From: Caldisphaera lagunensis DSM 15908
Lineage (GTDB): Archaea > Thermoproteota > Thermoprotei_A > Sulfolobales > Acidilobaceae
Direction: 5' to 3'
NCBI RefSeq assembly: GCF_000317795.1
Contig: NC_019791.1
Coordinates: forward strand, 1,364,001-1,428,000
DNA: 64,000 bases
Shown here: positions 39,170 to 47,642 of the stretch, piece after piece
Numbering within the stretch: position 1 is the stretch's first letter
Layout: each line of letters begins with the position of its first letter
Made by a program: the position numbers and the translations under genes
The notes under the pieces: model-generated
Seen by the model: the letters and a program-made list of their open reading frames with translations, nothing else
What the model was told of the DNA's origin: nothing
The model's database searches: none

Positions 39170-39871
39170 CTAATAGACTATTTTAATAAATTTTATAGAC
39201 TTCAAGTTTTCATATTTTCTTGATTTTATATTTATATAATCATCTTCTATAACAAGGCCTTGACGATACATTACTAAGGCGCATCTCTCAGTAACAACTG
39301 AAGATGCCAATCCTCCTTCGGATAGCAAATCAAGTCCACTATTGATATCTGGTAAAGAGAATCCGCAATGTCCATTAGGATGAGAATGCATGTTATATGC
39401 TACCTTAATAAATGGTATTTTTACCTTTAGTGTTTCTCCCTCCAATATAGAAAGATAACCATTGTAATCGTAAAGGAATAAATATTCTATATTTGATGAG
39501 GTGGTTTTTTGAGTAAAAGAATTTATTATACTTAGATCTGTATGGAATGGGATATAAGGAATAAAATCATATAAATCTTTAATGCTTATGTAGTTCTTTA
39601 GATTTGTATCATTTTTAATAATAATTTTTTTATCATTTATCTCCTCTATATGATCTTTAAAATCCCATGGTGTATTGATTTTGAGATCTATAACATTATC
39701 TTTTAACTTTTTTAAGAGATAGTCAATATCTTTTATTTTATAATCTATTTTAGCATCAAATAAATTATAATTATCATCATAGGTATCTTCTATTTTCAAT
39801 ATTATTTTATTTATAATTGATAATATTAAGGAACCATTAGTTATTCTAGTTTCTTGATATTTTTTGTTCAT
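39170..39871 (-). CDS. JAMM/MPN-like metalloprotein (predicted isopeptidase-type)
   Basis: The C-terminal ~110 residues contain MHSHPNGHCGFSLPDINSG, the HxHP-x-S-xx-D signature of JAMM zinc proteases; a glutamate in LSILEGE some 20 residues upstream could be the catalytic acid. The N-terminal ~120 residues are lysine- and asparagine-rich helices without a known domain. JAMM enzymes remove ubiquitin-like modifiers (SAMPs) in archaea or act in other hydrolyses; no ubiquitin-like gene is adjacent. It follows DUF371 by 4 bp as the last gene of a minus-strand operon with prefoldin, a DHH protein and XPF. Confidence 0.62.
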   Translation of the reverse strand: MNKKYQETRITNGSLILSIINKIILKIEDTYDDNYNLFDAKIDYKIKDIDYLLKKLKDNVIDLKINTPWDFKDHIEEINDKKIIIKNDTNLKNYISIKDLYDFIPYIPFHTDLSIINSFTQKTTSSNIEYLFLYDYNGYLSILEGETLKVKIPFIKVAYNMHSHPNGHCGFSLPDINSGLDLLSEGGLASSVVTERCALVMYRQGLVIEDDYINIKSRKYENLKSIKFIKIVY

Positions 39872-39875
39872 GTTA

Positions 39876-40325
39876 TCACCAAATTTTAAAATTTATGGTT
39901 GTTATCATAACAATTAGCTCCCCACCGTTTTTAAGTTCTTCAATTAAATTTCTATCAAGATCTGCAGCTGCTTTATTACTTTTTATTAGAGCAGTTGCAG
40001 GTTCTATATAATTACTTTTTCTAAATATTATTTTGGTTTCATTATTAAGGATTAGATTACTATCGCCGTATCCTATCAAGCTATCGCAATTTTTCTTTGA
40101 ACAAAAAACAACTAATATCATATTACCTTTCTTTATATCTTCTTTAAGCCACTTTGGAAAATCATTTAATGATACTTCTGATTTAATTCCTATTATACAA
40201 TCCCCCCTTGTTGTCAAATAGTCATCTTTAGTAATTTCTATAGTTGTTTTATGAGTTGCTCTTACATTTTTATGGCCATATGCTTTAAACGTAAACCATC
40301 TAGATATGAACTCTTTTTCCTGCAA
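39876..40325 (-). CDS. DUF371 family protein
   Basis: A 149-residue beta-rich archaeal protein. The family pattern FKAYGHKNVRATHKTTIEIT, followed by LTTRGDCIIGIKSE, is clear at the N terminus, and NKAAADLDRNLIEELKNG is near the C terminus. DUF371 has no assigned activity. It lies between XPF and the JAMM-like gene with only 4 bp on either side, so translation is probably coupled. The operon hints at a link with DNA repair or proteostasis, but nothing in this protein supports either directly. Confidence 0.82.
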   Translation of the reverse strand: MQEKEFISRWFTFKAYGHKNVRATHKTTIEITKDDYLTTRGDCIIGIKSEVSLNDFPKWLKEDIKKGNMILVVFCSKKNCDSLIGYGDSNLILNNETKIIFRKSNYIEPATALIKSNKAAADLDRNLIEELKNGGELIVMITTINFKIW

Positions 40326-40329
40326 GTTA

Positions 40330-41031
40330 TCAATCCTTACTATAATAGTTTTCTAGACTACTATTTCCTTTAGCATCTTTTTTATATGGTAACTTAATCA
40401 ATTCTTTAATTTTTGAGGCCTTCTTTTCTCCGATTATGTTTGCAAGCTCCGATAAACTTGAGTTAAAAAATTTTTCTAGAGATCCAAAATGCTCTAATAT
40501 TTTTTCAGCACTTTTTTCTCCTATTCCTGGAAATGATTGCAAAATGTAAAGTTGCCATTGCCTATTATCATTTATCTTAGGTTTCTTGAGTATTGGAGAC
40601 TCATTAACCTCTTTAGAGGGCTCAGATTTTCTTGCTATTGATTCTATGTATTCCGCTGTTGAGAGTTGATCTAAGCTCCATAAGACTTTGACTTTATATT
40701 CTAATACTAATGAAATTAATGCAGATTGAATCTGCTTTTCCCTATTTTTATAGAAGAGAAGGGATTTTCTGAAGTCACCCTCCACAATATATATTATATT
40801 ATTATATTTTGATGACATTTTTTTAGCCTGTTCAAATAGTCTACCATCAAATAATGACTTTACAAAATCATTAGAGCTCTTCCTTTCTATAATTATGTTG
40901 TCCGGTATTAGATAATCTCCCTCTTCTAGTTGCCTCCTAATAACCATTAATCCTAATGATTCTAGTATTTTCGGAACTCCAGAAGCTTCTTCTCTCGAAT
41001 CTGCATAAACCCTATATTTTTTTGTTTCCAT
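40330..41031 (-). CDS. xpf: XPF/ERCC4-type structure-specific endonuclease (crenarchaeal short form)
   Basis: A nuclease that cuts branched DNA near junctions, in crenarchaea acting with PCNA. The nuclease domain begins VYADSREEASGVPKILE with LEEGDYLIPDNIIIERKSS (the ERK active site), then DFVKSLFDGRLFEQ. A tandem helix-hairpin-helix domain follows (SFPGIGEKSAEKILEHFG). The C terminus NSSLENYY resembles a PCNA-binding peptide with Asn in place of Gln. There is no helicase domain, as expected for the crenarchaeal form. The ATG at 41031 lies 4 nt after the DHH stop codon; the open frame starts ten codons earlier. Confidence 0.92.
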   Translation of the reverse strand: METKKYRVYADSREEASGVPKILESLGLMVIRRQLEEGDYLIPDNIIIERKSSNDFVKSLFDGRLFEQAKKMSSKYNNIIYIVEGDFRKSLLFYKNREKQIQSALISLVLEYKVKVLWSLDQLSTAEYIESIARKSEPSKEVNESPILKKPKINDNRQWQLYILQSFPGIGEKSAEKILEHFGSLEKFFNSSLSELANIIGEKKASKIKELIKLPYKKDAKGNSSLENYYSKD

Positions 41032-41035
41032 AACT

Positions 41036-42043
41036 CTATCCACTTTCTTTGCATATACCATTTATTAAATTAACTAAATAACTGAAAAATTTTTCTTTTT
41101 CTATTGGTTTTTTATTTTTGATAGTAACTATAGAAGCTCCAATATGTCCTCCACCTTCTCCATTATATTTATCTGCAACAATTCTTGCAATATTAGAGGC
41201 ATCTATTCCCTTTGAGATCGCTTTATCTGAAATTCTTATTGAAATCCTTATATCTTCACCTTCTTTATACTTAATAGTGAATGCAACATCAGCACCATTT
41301 TGTATTAATGTCCTAGATACTATTGATTCATAAGAACCTATTTCTGTCACTACAGCTATTAGATCTTTACAAACTTTTCCAATTATTGCTCTAGAAAAAC
41401 CCTTAAGTTTAGCCATTTTAATTGAAAAATCTTCTTCAATTCCTTTGATGATTTTATAGTAAATAGAAATCGCTTTTTTATAATCACCATTTTTCATTAA
41501 ATAAAGTAGCGATTCTAATGTACTTTTGCTTGCTCTTTCCAATCTATTACTATCAAATAAAATTCCTAATATACCTAATGTTGATATATTTTCATCAAGA
41601 TTAATGGTTAATTTACTTGCAAAGGAGGAAACTATTTCGGTAGTTGAAGAAGCATCGTCATCTATATAATACAGTTTTGATATCTGGAAAATCTTTCCCT
41701 CACGATGATGATCTATTACTATTAAAGGAATATTTTTATTTGAAATTAAATTTGATACTTGTTCAATCCCTGCATTATCTAATAAAATAAGTTTGTCATA
41801 ATTAAAATCACATTTTTTTATTTCTATATTTATCTCCTTTAAAGCAATAATAGATTCTTTTGAGAGACCTTGTTTTAGATCAATACAACATTTTTCATTA
41901 TATCTTTTGCATAATTCATAGGTAATTAATGAAGATGCAATTGCATCTAAATCGGCATTTGAATGAAAAGAAATCCCTATATTTCCATTTTTTAATTCAT
42001 TAATAAAATCATTTAAAAAATTATTTGTATTCGTCTTTATCAA
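41036..42043 (-). CDS. DHH-family phosphoesterase
   Basis: A metal-dependent phosphoesterase of the DHH superfamily, with possible RecJ-like, oligonucleotide or cyclic-dinucleotide substrates. Motifs are FHSNADLDAIAS near residue 27 (metal ligands; Pro of the usual DPD is Leu here), LILLDNAG near 85 and IVIDHHREG near 109. The C-terminal DHHA1 domain ends with GEGGGHIGASIVTI. The gene sits between prefoldin beta and XPF on the minus strand and leaves 15 bp and 4 bp to its neighbours. The partner XPF suggests a nucleic-acid role; this is inference. Confidence 0.83.
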   Translation of the reverse strand: MIKTNTNNFLNDFINELKNGNIGISFHSNADLDAIASSLITYELCKRYNEKCCIDLKQGLSKESIIALKEINIEIKKCDFNYDKLILLDNAGIEQVSNLISNKNIPLIVIDHHREGKIFQISKLYYIDDDASSTTEIVSSFASKLTINLDENISTLGILGILFDSNRLERASKSTLESLLYLMKNGDYKKAISIYYKIIKGIEEDFSIKMAKLKGFSRAIIGKVCKDLIAVVTEIGSYESIVSRTLIQNGADVAFTIKYKEGEDIRISIRISDKAISKGIDASNIARIVADKYNGEGGGHIGASIVTIKNKKPIEKEKFFSYLVNLINGICKESG

Positions 42044-42058
42044 TATGATTTACCTATT

Positions 42059-42448
42059 TTAACTCCCTGCTCCGCCAATACCTGTTTTAGTTTGTGTGCC
42101 TCCAATACCAGATAATAGCTGTCTTAGCTCGATTGTAATTTTATCTATTTGCTCCTTTATCATTGTTTCTTGATTTTTGAGTGCCTTAATCTTTAATTCT
42201 AGATCTTCTTTTCTTGTTTCTAGTTCCTTTTGTAGATCTTCTTTTCTGCTTTTTACTAATACAAACCCTGTCATTTTATATAATTCTGCATCAGGTCCCA
42301 ATGATTGTAATTTTTCTAATACTTTTTCTATTTCTCCTAAAGAAGATTCAGCATTTATTCTTTCTTGTACAACAACATTATATGAGTCTCTTAATTGCAA
42401 ATACTTATTATATTTAGCCTCAGCCTCAGGTGGAACTCTTTCTACCAA
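42059..42448 (-). CDS. pfdB: Prefoldin beta subunit
   Basis: Subunit of the hexameric prefoldin chaperone that hands unfolded proteins to the thermosome. Two long amphipathic helices flank a short beta hairpin (DAELYKMTGFVLVKS), giving the coiled-coil tentacle shape; the tail is Gly/Thr-rich (GIGGTQTKTGIGGAG). The frame opens at a TTG (42460); a second TTG at 42448 follows GGGGAG and yields the family-like MVERVPPEAEAKY, so I prefer it. It heads the operon with DHH, XPF, DUF371 and JAMM-like genes. The region upstream encodes no recognised gene on the same strand for ~360 bp. Confidence 0.88.
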   Translation of the reverse strand: MVERVPPEAEAKYNKYLQLRDSYNVVVQERINAESSLGEIEKVLEKLQSLGPDAELYKMTGFVLVKSRKEDLQKELETRKEDLELKIKALKNQETMIKEQIDKITIELRQLLSGIGGTQTKTGIGGAGS

Positions 42449-42808
42449 TTTTCTCCCCAATGTTTGTGTAATAGGCCTTCCTTTTATTTTTACAAGAATT
42501 TGAAAGCCTTGCTCTAAAAAGATTTTCTAATACCTTCTTATTATAATAATTTAAAGTAATGATATTTATCCACTTCTTGATTAAGAGGTATGAGATAGCG
42601 TGATAAAACACTTAGCAATAACAATCAACAACTCTTAAGACTCCTAACTTATGAAGTGAAGTTTAGAAAATGATAGTGTTTTTTAATTATTTTTAATATT
42701 CTAACATGATGAATGTAATCATAATTATGAGGATAATAATAAATTACTCTAGTAGATCCTTTAATGTAGAAGAAATCAATTATTCATGCACTAAAGTTTT
42801 TCAAATTT

Positions 42809-42979
42809 TTATAATTTCTTATTGTTAACTGGGGAGTTAACAGTAATTTTTTTGATTTTGCATAACTCAAAAGAGGCAGTTATGCGAACTCCTCCATCTC
42901 GTTTCTCCTTCATCAAGTAGTAAATTGTGTTGTTAGCTTCGTCTATAGTATCATTGATTAGTAATACCACAGATGGCAT
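42809..42979 (-). CDS. Small 56-residue ORF of unknown function
   Basis: An uninterrupted minus-strand frame begins ATG CCA TCT at 42979 and ends TAA at 42809; the product starts MPSVVLLINDTIDEANNTI and contains KEKRDGGVRITASFEL. TTTATA lies about 25 nt before the ATG, the spacing expected for a leaderless mRNA. The segment has higher GC and more balanced codons than the AT-rich DNA on both sides. Two inverted repeats fall inside it. I do not recognise the protein; it could equally be part of a structured RNA gene. Confidence 0.4.
   Translation of the reverse strand: MPSVVLLINDTIDEANNTIYYLMKEKRDGGVRITASFELCKIKKITVNSPVNNKKL
42819..42853 (+). terminator. 12-bp hairpin followed by a T-run
   Basis: TTATTGTTAACT (42819-42830), loop GGGG, AGTTAACAGTAA (42835-42846) pairs over 12 bp with one G-T mismatch, followed by seven T. 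On the plus strand this is the layout of an intrinsic terminator, yet no plus-strand gene ends here. On the minus strand it lies at the 3' end of the 56-codon ORF. A second dyad, GCATAACT/AGTTATGC, is at 42860-42885. Confidence 0.55.
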
Positions 42980-43146
42980 TTATTTTGTATTATAGAAATA
43001 TAAATTAATTAAATAAAAAATAAATAATTTTAAACTTTAATTGTATGGTTAAAAAAAGTGAAATTAAAAATAACTATACAGAGTAAAGGCAAAAAGAATA
43101 AATAAAACTCCTAATACTTATTTGATACGTGAAGGGTGGATTTAAT

Positions 43147-43551
43147 TTGTCTATTGCCTATAATCCGTTAGTGATAGCAGCAAACTCAATGATTATAGTT
43201 CCTGCTATAGTATTATTATTATTAGTTGCTGTTATTTACCTTTTAAAATGGCTTTTAAGAGCCAGTCCAGAGATTGAAAAAACAGAGCCATATAAGAAAA
43301 TACCATTTGAGTCAGCAAATCCTCCTAAGGGTGTAGGTAAAGGCAAGGTATCATTTCAATATTTTGGTTATTTGGTAATGTTTTTAGCTATGGAACCAGC
43401 TGTAGTACTTCTAACGTTTATAAGTATTGTTCCTAGAACATTAATATTTCACGCAATTTTATTATACTTAATATTGATTTTAGTATTTGCACCTTTGTTA
43501 GCATATGCAGCATATGAGTCCAAAAGAATTAAAAATTGGATTTTGGATTAA
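43147..43551 (+). CDS. nuoA: NADH-quinone oxidoreductase-like subunit A
   Basis: Small membrane subunit of complex I-like enzymes. Three membrane helices are separated by a loop with PYKKIPFESANPPKGVGKGK, corresponding to the conserved acidic loop of NuoA/ND3. It opens an eleven-gene operon in the order A-B-C-D-H-I-J-K-M-L-N. The frame begins at a GTG (43129), but GGTGG sits 7 nt before the TTG at 43147, which gives MSIAYNPLV and is preferred. A promoter would lie in the ~150 AT-rich bases upstream. NuoB follows after 11 bp with GGTGA. Confidence 0.85.
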   Translation: MSIAYNPLVIAANSMIIVPAIVLLLLVAVIYLLKWLLRASPEIEKTEPYKKIPFESANPPKGVGKGKVSFQYFGYLVMFLAMEPAVVLLTFISIVPRTLIFHAILLYLILILVFAPLLAYAAYESKRIKNWILD

Positions 43552-43562
43552 GGTGATTTATT

Positions 43563-44198
43563 ATGAGTAAAAATGAAAAAGGAAATGGAGAGGAAAAAGG
43601 TAAGGTTTATTTAGCAGATTTAGATACGGTAGCGGAAGAAGCAAAGCAAATGCTTTTAAAAGGAACAGTTGGTAAAATGGTTGATTGGGCTAATGCCTTT
43701 AGCTTATGGCCAGTCCATTTAATGACAAGTTGTTGCGGATGTGAAATAGGTGCTGCATGGGGTCCAAGATTTGATAATGAAAGATATGGATCACTCCCTT
43801 GGGTTTCACCAAGGCAGACTAATTTAATTATAGTTGAAGGCACAGTTACCAAAAAAATGGCTTGTTCAGTTAGAATTACATGGGATCAAATGCCATATCC
43901 AAAGTTTGCAGTAGCTATGGGTGCATGTTCTTTGGATGGAGGTATATTTTATAATAGTTATAATATAGTAAGACCATGGCAAGTTATACCAATTGATGTT
44001 TATATACCAGGTTGTCCTCCTAGACCAGAAGCAGTTTCAAGAGCAATTGTTGAGTTGCAGAAATTGCTAAGAAACAAGTCTATTGCCTCTAAATGGATTA
44101 CTGAATCTAAGCGTGAGGATATGAAGAATATTATACCCAAAGAGGATTTATGTGGTTGGAGAGGTGAAAAAGTTGATCTCCATACAAGATTCACTTAA
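43563..44198 (+). CDS. nuoB: NADH-quinone oxidoreductase-like subunit B
   Basis: Peripheral-arm subunit carrying the terminal 4Fe-4S cluster N2, which reduces the quinone. Cluster cysteines are in MTSCCGCEIG, MGACSLDGG and YIPGCPPRPEA; the spacing is normal. It overlaps nuoC by 26 nt if nuoC starts at the TTG after the GGTGA inside this gene. GGTGA precedes its own ATG. The N-terminal 30 residues (KNEKGNGEEKGKVYLADLD) are a charged extension. Confidence 0.95.
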   Translation: MSKNEKGNGEEKGKVYLADLDTVAEEAKQMLLKGTVGKMVDWANAFSLWPVHLMTSCCGCEIGAAWGPRFDNERYGSLPWVSPRQTNLIIVEGTVTKKMACSVRITWDQMPYPKFAVAMGACSLDGGIFYNSYNIVRPWQVIPIDVYIPGCPPRPEAVSRAIVELQKLLRNKSIASKWITESKREDMKNIIPKEDLCGWRGEKVDLHTRFT

Positions 44199-44679
44199 AA
44201 ATGTATTAAAGGATAATATAATCAATATAGAACAAGCAAAAGGGTATATCGATGTATTAGTATCAACAGAAAAGTTAGTTGATTCAGCAAAGAAGTTAAA
44301 AGATTTTGGTTTTGATCATGTAAAGTCAGTAACTGCTATTGATTATATAGCGAAGAAGCAGTTTAAGGTAACATATCATATTTCAAGCTATTTAAATGAA
44401 GAATTATCAAAATATATTATAGGTTTATCTACAATAATTAATAGAGATAATCCTCATTTACCCAGCTTATCTAAAATATGGGTTAGCGCAGAATTTCAAG
44501 AAAGGGAAGTTTATGAGTTCTTCGGCATAATATTCGATGATCATCCAGATTTACGCTTGCTTTTGTTAACCCCTGTAATAGCTGCATTGAAGCCTTTAAG
44601 AAAAGATTTTGTTGTTAAGGAAGAAAGCGATGATATAGAAGTTGATTATGCAGCATATAATGCTAATAAATGGTGGTAA
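44173..44679 (+). CDS. nuoC: NADH-quinone oxidoreductase-like subunit C
   Basis: The 30-kDa-type subunit of the peripheral arm. It shows FDHVKSVTAIDYIAK early and SKIWVSAEFQEREVYEFFGI, the family signature for binding to NuoD, with DHPDLRLLLLTP following. I choose the TTG at 44173 because GGTGA (44163-44167) sits 5 nt before it; the frame opens seven codons earlier at a GTG. It is followed after 2 bp by nuoD. Confidence 0.9.
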   Translation: MISIQDSLKNVLKDNIINIEQAKGYIDVLVSTEKLVDSAKKLKDFGFDHVKSVTAIDYIAKKQFKVTYHISSYLNEELSKYIIGLSTIINRDNPHLPSLSKIWVSAEFQEREVYEFFGIIFDDHPDLRLLLLTPVIAALKPLRKDFVVKEESDDIEVDYAAYNANKWW

Positions 44680-44681
44680 TT

Positions 44682-45932
44682 ATGGAATCTAGTACATCTA
44701 GTGGTTCTGTTCCTCATTTGCCTGGTATGGAAGTGACAGAGGTATCTAAAAACACATATGAAGTATACATTGGCCCAGCACATCCAGGTTCTGGGCATAT
44801 GAGGATAATAGTTGAAGTTGATGGAGACATTATGGTAAGGGTTGATCCTGATATAGGATTTGTTCATAGAACAATGGAAAAACTTGCAGAAGGTAGAGAT
44901 TGGATAAAGAATATACCACTATTTGAAAGGATGGCAATTTTAGATGCATGCAACATAACTTTACCTTATGTTCAAGCTGTAGAAAGATTGCTAGGAACTG
45001 AACCTCCAGAAAGAGCAAGATATCTGAGAACTTTACTTTGCGAGATAAACAGAATTGCAAGCCATTTATATGGAATGGGAATCTTTGGAGTGTTCTTAGG
45101 CCATTCAACCCTATATATGTGGGCATTTGGAGATAGAGAGGTCTTTGTTGATTTAGCTGAACAAATGACTGGGGCTAGATTAACACATTCTTATCCAGTA
45201 TTTGGAGGGGTAAGAAGAGATATACCAGATGATTTTCCAGAAAACGCTAGGAAAGCAGCAAAATATATGAGAAATAGGCTGAACGAATATGCAAAAATAT
45301 TTCTTAATAATCCTAATATAAGAAGTAGATTAGAAAATGTTGGAGTAATGTCTAAAAACTTGGCAACAGAGCTAGGTATAGTTGGACCTAACCTAAGAGC
45401 TAGCGGAGTTAGATACGACGTAAGACTTAACGAACCTTATGAAGCTTATGGAGATGTAGAATTTGAGATTCCAGTTTTTGAAGAAGGGGATTCATTAGCA
45501 AGAGCTTGGGCCAGAGTTGAAGAGATTAAACAAAGCTTAAATATAATAGAGCAGGTAGTAGATTGGTTAGAAAAACATCCTAGAGAAAACTTCATGCATG
45601 AAAAATTCTGGAAGACAGCACCAAAATTATATAAAGATGTGTTTTCAGGTCAAATAGATTATGCAGGTAAATATAGAGTTAAACTAATGCCATTATTTGC
45701 CTCATTAAAGGTTCCTCCAGGAAAAGCATTTGCAAGAGTTGAAGCTGGAAGAGGAGAAATGGTATATTATGTAGAAAGTGATGGTAAAGATCTACCATAT
45801 AGGGTAAGAGTAGTTTCTCCATCATTTAGAAATGTTATTGCTTTTAAGTATTTGATGCCTGGTCATAGATTAATGGATCTTCCTACAATATATGGTAGTT
45901 TTGATTATTTCCCACCAGAATGGGATAGGTGA
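44682..45932 (+). CDS. nuoD: NADH-quinone oxidoreductase-like subunit D
   Basis: The 49-kDa-type subunit, related to [NiFe]-hydrogenase large subunits and lining the quinone site. Motifs are VYIGPAHPGSGHMRI, IGFVHRTMEKLAEGRDW and LLCEINRIASHLYGMG; the C terminus SFDYFPPEWDR closes the fold. The hydrogenase Ni-binding cysteines are absent, so it is not a hydrogenase. The ATG at 44682 is preceded by GGTGG; the frame opens four codons earlier. It is the fourth gene of the nuo operon. Confidence 0.95.
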   Translation: MESSTSSGSVPHLPGMEVTEVSKNTYEVYIGPAHPGSGHMRIIVEVDGDIMVRVDPDIGFVHRTMEKLAEGRDWIKNIPLFERMAILDACNITLPYVQAVERLLGTEPPERARYLRTLLCEINRIASHLYGMGIFGVFLGHSTLYMWAFGDREVFVDLAEQMTGARLTHSYPVFGGVRRDIPDDFPENARKAAKYMRNRLNEYAKIFLNNPNIRSRLENVGVMSKNLATELGIVGPNLRASGVRYDVRLNEPYEAYGDVEFEIPVFEEGDSLARAWARVEEIKQSLNIIEQVVDWLEKHPRENFMHEKFWKTAPKLYKDVFSGQIDYAGKYRVKLMPLFASLKVPPGKAFARVEAGRGEMVYYVESDGKDLPYRVRVVSPSFRNVIAFKYLMPGHRLMDLPTIYGSFDYFPPEWDR

Positions 45933-45937
45933 TTTTT

Positions 45938-46981
45938 ATGAATGTTTGGTATTATGTATATAGGGTAATAATTGATGATATAATATTTTACCCTCCAGTC
46001 TATCAGTTTTTAATAATACCTGGCTTAATAGCAGCCCTCATAGTTGCATTAATTATTATTTGGTTCGAAAGAAAGGCTGCAGCGTTTGTTCAAATGAGAT
46101 ATGGGCCTAGAGAGATAGCACCGAGAATTGGAGGGGCTATACAGTTAGTTGCAGATTTAACTAGGTATGCATTACAGGAAATTATAATTCCTGAAACCGT
46201 GGATGCTTTACCATACATATTATCTCCTATAATAATGATTATATTGGCTTTATTACCACTTGATGCAGTTCCAATAACTTCAATAAAGACCTATTTTCCA
46301 ATACCCCCAGATTATAGTTTGTTGATTGCAGTTGCTTTGAGTACGTTGTCTCCATTGTTTGTGATTATTATGTCATGGGCTAGTAATAATAAATTTGCTA
46401 TTGTTGGGGGATTGAGAGAATCATTTATAATAACAGCATATGAGCTTATAGCTGTCTTAGGTTTCTTAACCGTGGCAGCAATGACTCAATCATTTAACTT
46501 AGTTCAGATTGTCAATTTGCAAATGTCAGGCAAATGGTTTGGTTTATTAAATCCATTGGCTCTATTAGCAGTTTTTATCGCAGTACTAATGTCAACAAGT
46601 GGTTTCCCATTTGAAATACCAGATTCTGAAAGCGAATTGGTTGCAGGGCCATATACTGAGTATACTGGTTTATTGTATGGCTTAAATATGGGTGGTGCAT
46701 ATATTAAAAGATGGGTTTTTAGCGTATTAATTACTTTAGTCTTTTTAGGAGGATGGGCGCCTTATAGACCAACACCAGGAATTATTACAGGATACTTCAT
46801 ACCAAGTCTTATAATTTTCATTAAATCTTTAATAATTATGGCTGTAATGAGCTTCCTAAGAAGTGTTTATGGAAGGTATAGAGTAGATCAGGCTTTAGGA
46901 ATAGCATGGGAGATTTTAATACCTTTAACATTAGCAGCCTTTGGCTTAGGTCTAGCTGAGGCCTATTTTGGTATAATATGA
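45938..46981 (+). CDS. nuoH: NADH-quinone oxidoreductase-like subunit H
   Basis: Membrane subunit (ND1 type) joining the peripheral arm to the proton-pumping arm. Eight or more helices; conserved loops are WFERKAAAFVQMRYGPREI, GFPFEIPDSESELVAGPYTEYTG and SFLRSVYGRYRVDQALGIAWE, which contribute to the quinone chamber. The ATG at 45938 has GGTGA a few bases upstream; a GTG overlapping the nuoD stop opens the frame. The subunit is of normal length at 347 residues. Confidence 0.95.
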   Translation: MNVWYYVYRVIIDDIIFYPPVYQFLIIPGLIAALIVALIIIWFERKAAAFVQMRYGPREIAPRIGGAIQLVADLTRYALQEIIIPETVDALPYILSPIIMIILALLPLDAVPITSIKTYFPIPPDYSLLIAVALSTLSPLFVIIMSWASNNKFAIVGGLRESFIITAYELIAVLGFLTVAAMTQSFNLVQIVNLQMSGKWFGLLNPLALLAVFIAVLMSTSGFPFEIPDSESELVAGPYTEYTGLLYGLNMGGAYIKRWVFSVLITLVFLGGWAPYRPTPGIITGYFIPSLIIFIKSLIIMAVMSFLRSVYGRYRVDQALGIAWEILIPLTLAAFGLGLAEAYFGII

Positions 46982-46991
46982 GGTGATTATT

Positions 46992-47642
46992 ATGCCAGCA
47001 AAAGTTGCATTAAAGAGAAATCCGAAGAAAAATCCATTAGGTAGGGTGTTTGCAGGTAATATAGGGGCTTTAGCTGTAGGGCTAAAGTATTTCTTTGATC
47101 CAAATAGAATAACATTGCTATACCCACATGAATATATTAAATTAAGGCAAGGGTATAGAGGATTTATAGTTTTAATACAGGAAAAGTGCATAAGTTGTTC
47201 ATCATGCGCAAGAATTTGTCCAGCAAGAGCTATGAAAATGCTCTCGGTAAAAGTATTTGATAAAAGGTTAAAGAAAGAAATGGTCAAGAAGTTTCCAGTA
47301 ATTAATTATAATAGATGCATATTTTGTGGTTATTGTGTTGATGTATGTCCTACCGAAGCATTATATCATGTGGCATATCATGATTTAGTTTATATGAACA
47401 TGCAAGACATGATATTGTCTTTAGAAGACTTCCAGAAAGAGCCAGAAAATGTTTCAGCAAAAGAAGGGGTACCAATAAGGTATATATTTGATGAAAAAAG
47501 AGGATTAGTAAAAATAAAATATGAAGAAGAGAAAAAGGAGATAGCTAAACCTCAGCAACAAGTTCCTCAACAACAAACATCCCAAACTACACAACCAAAT
47601 AATCCCCAACCTAAACAAGCTGATAAAGGGGGTGCTAGCTAA
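46992..47642 (+). CDS. nuoI: NADH-quinone oxidoreductase-like subunit I
   Basis: An 8Fe ferredoxin-like subunit with two cluster motifs, CISCSSCARICP and CIFCGYCVDVCP, linking to NuoB. The N-terminal ~60 residues are basic and amphipathic, as expected at the membrane surface. The last ~35 residues form a Gln/Pro-rich low-complexity tail (KPQQQVPQQQTSQTTQPNN) not seen in most homologues. The ATG at 46992 follows GGTGA; the frame opens three codons earlier. The stop overlaps the ATG of nuoJ. Confidence 0.94.
   Translation: MPAKVALKRNPKKNPLGRVFAGNIGALAVGLKYFFDPNRITLLYPHEYIKLRQGYRGFIVLIQEKCISCSSCARICPARAMKMLSVKVFDKRLKKEMVKKFPVINYNRCIFCGYCVDVCPTEALYHVAYHDLVYMNMQDMILSLEDFQKEPENVSAKEGVPIRYIFDEKRGLVKIKYEEEKKEIAKPQQQVPQQQTSQTTQPNNPQPKQADKGGAS

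Noticed and set aside
42426-42611. Minus-strand 61-codon frame overlapping the prefoldin start
   Set aside because: It overlaps the prefoldin gene in another frame, has biased low-complexity composition (Lys/Asn/Ile/Tyr) and no family resemblance.
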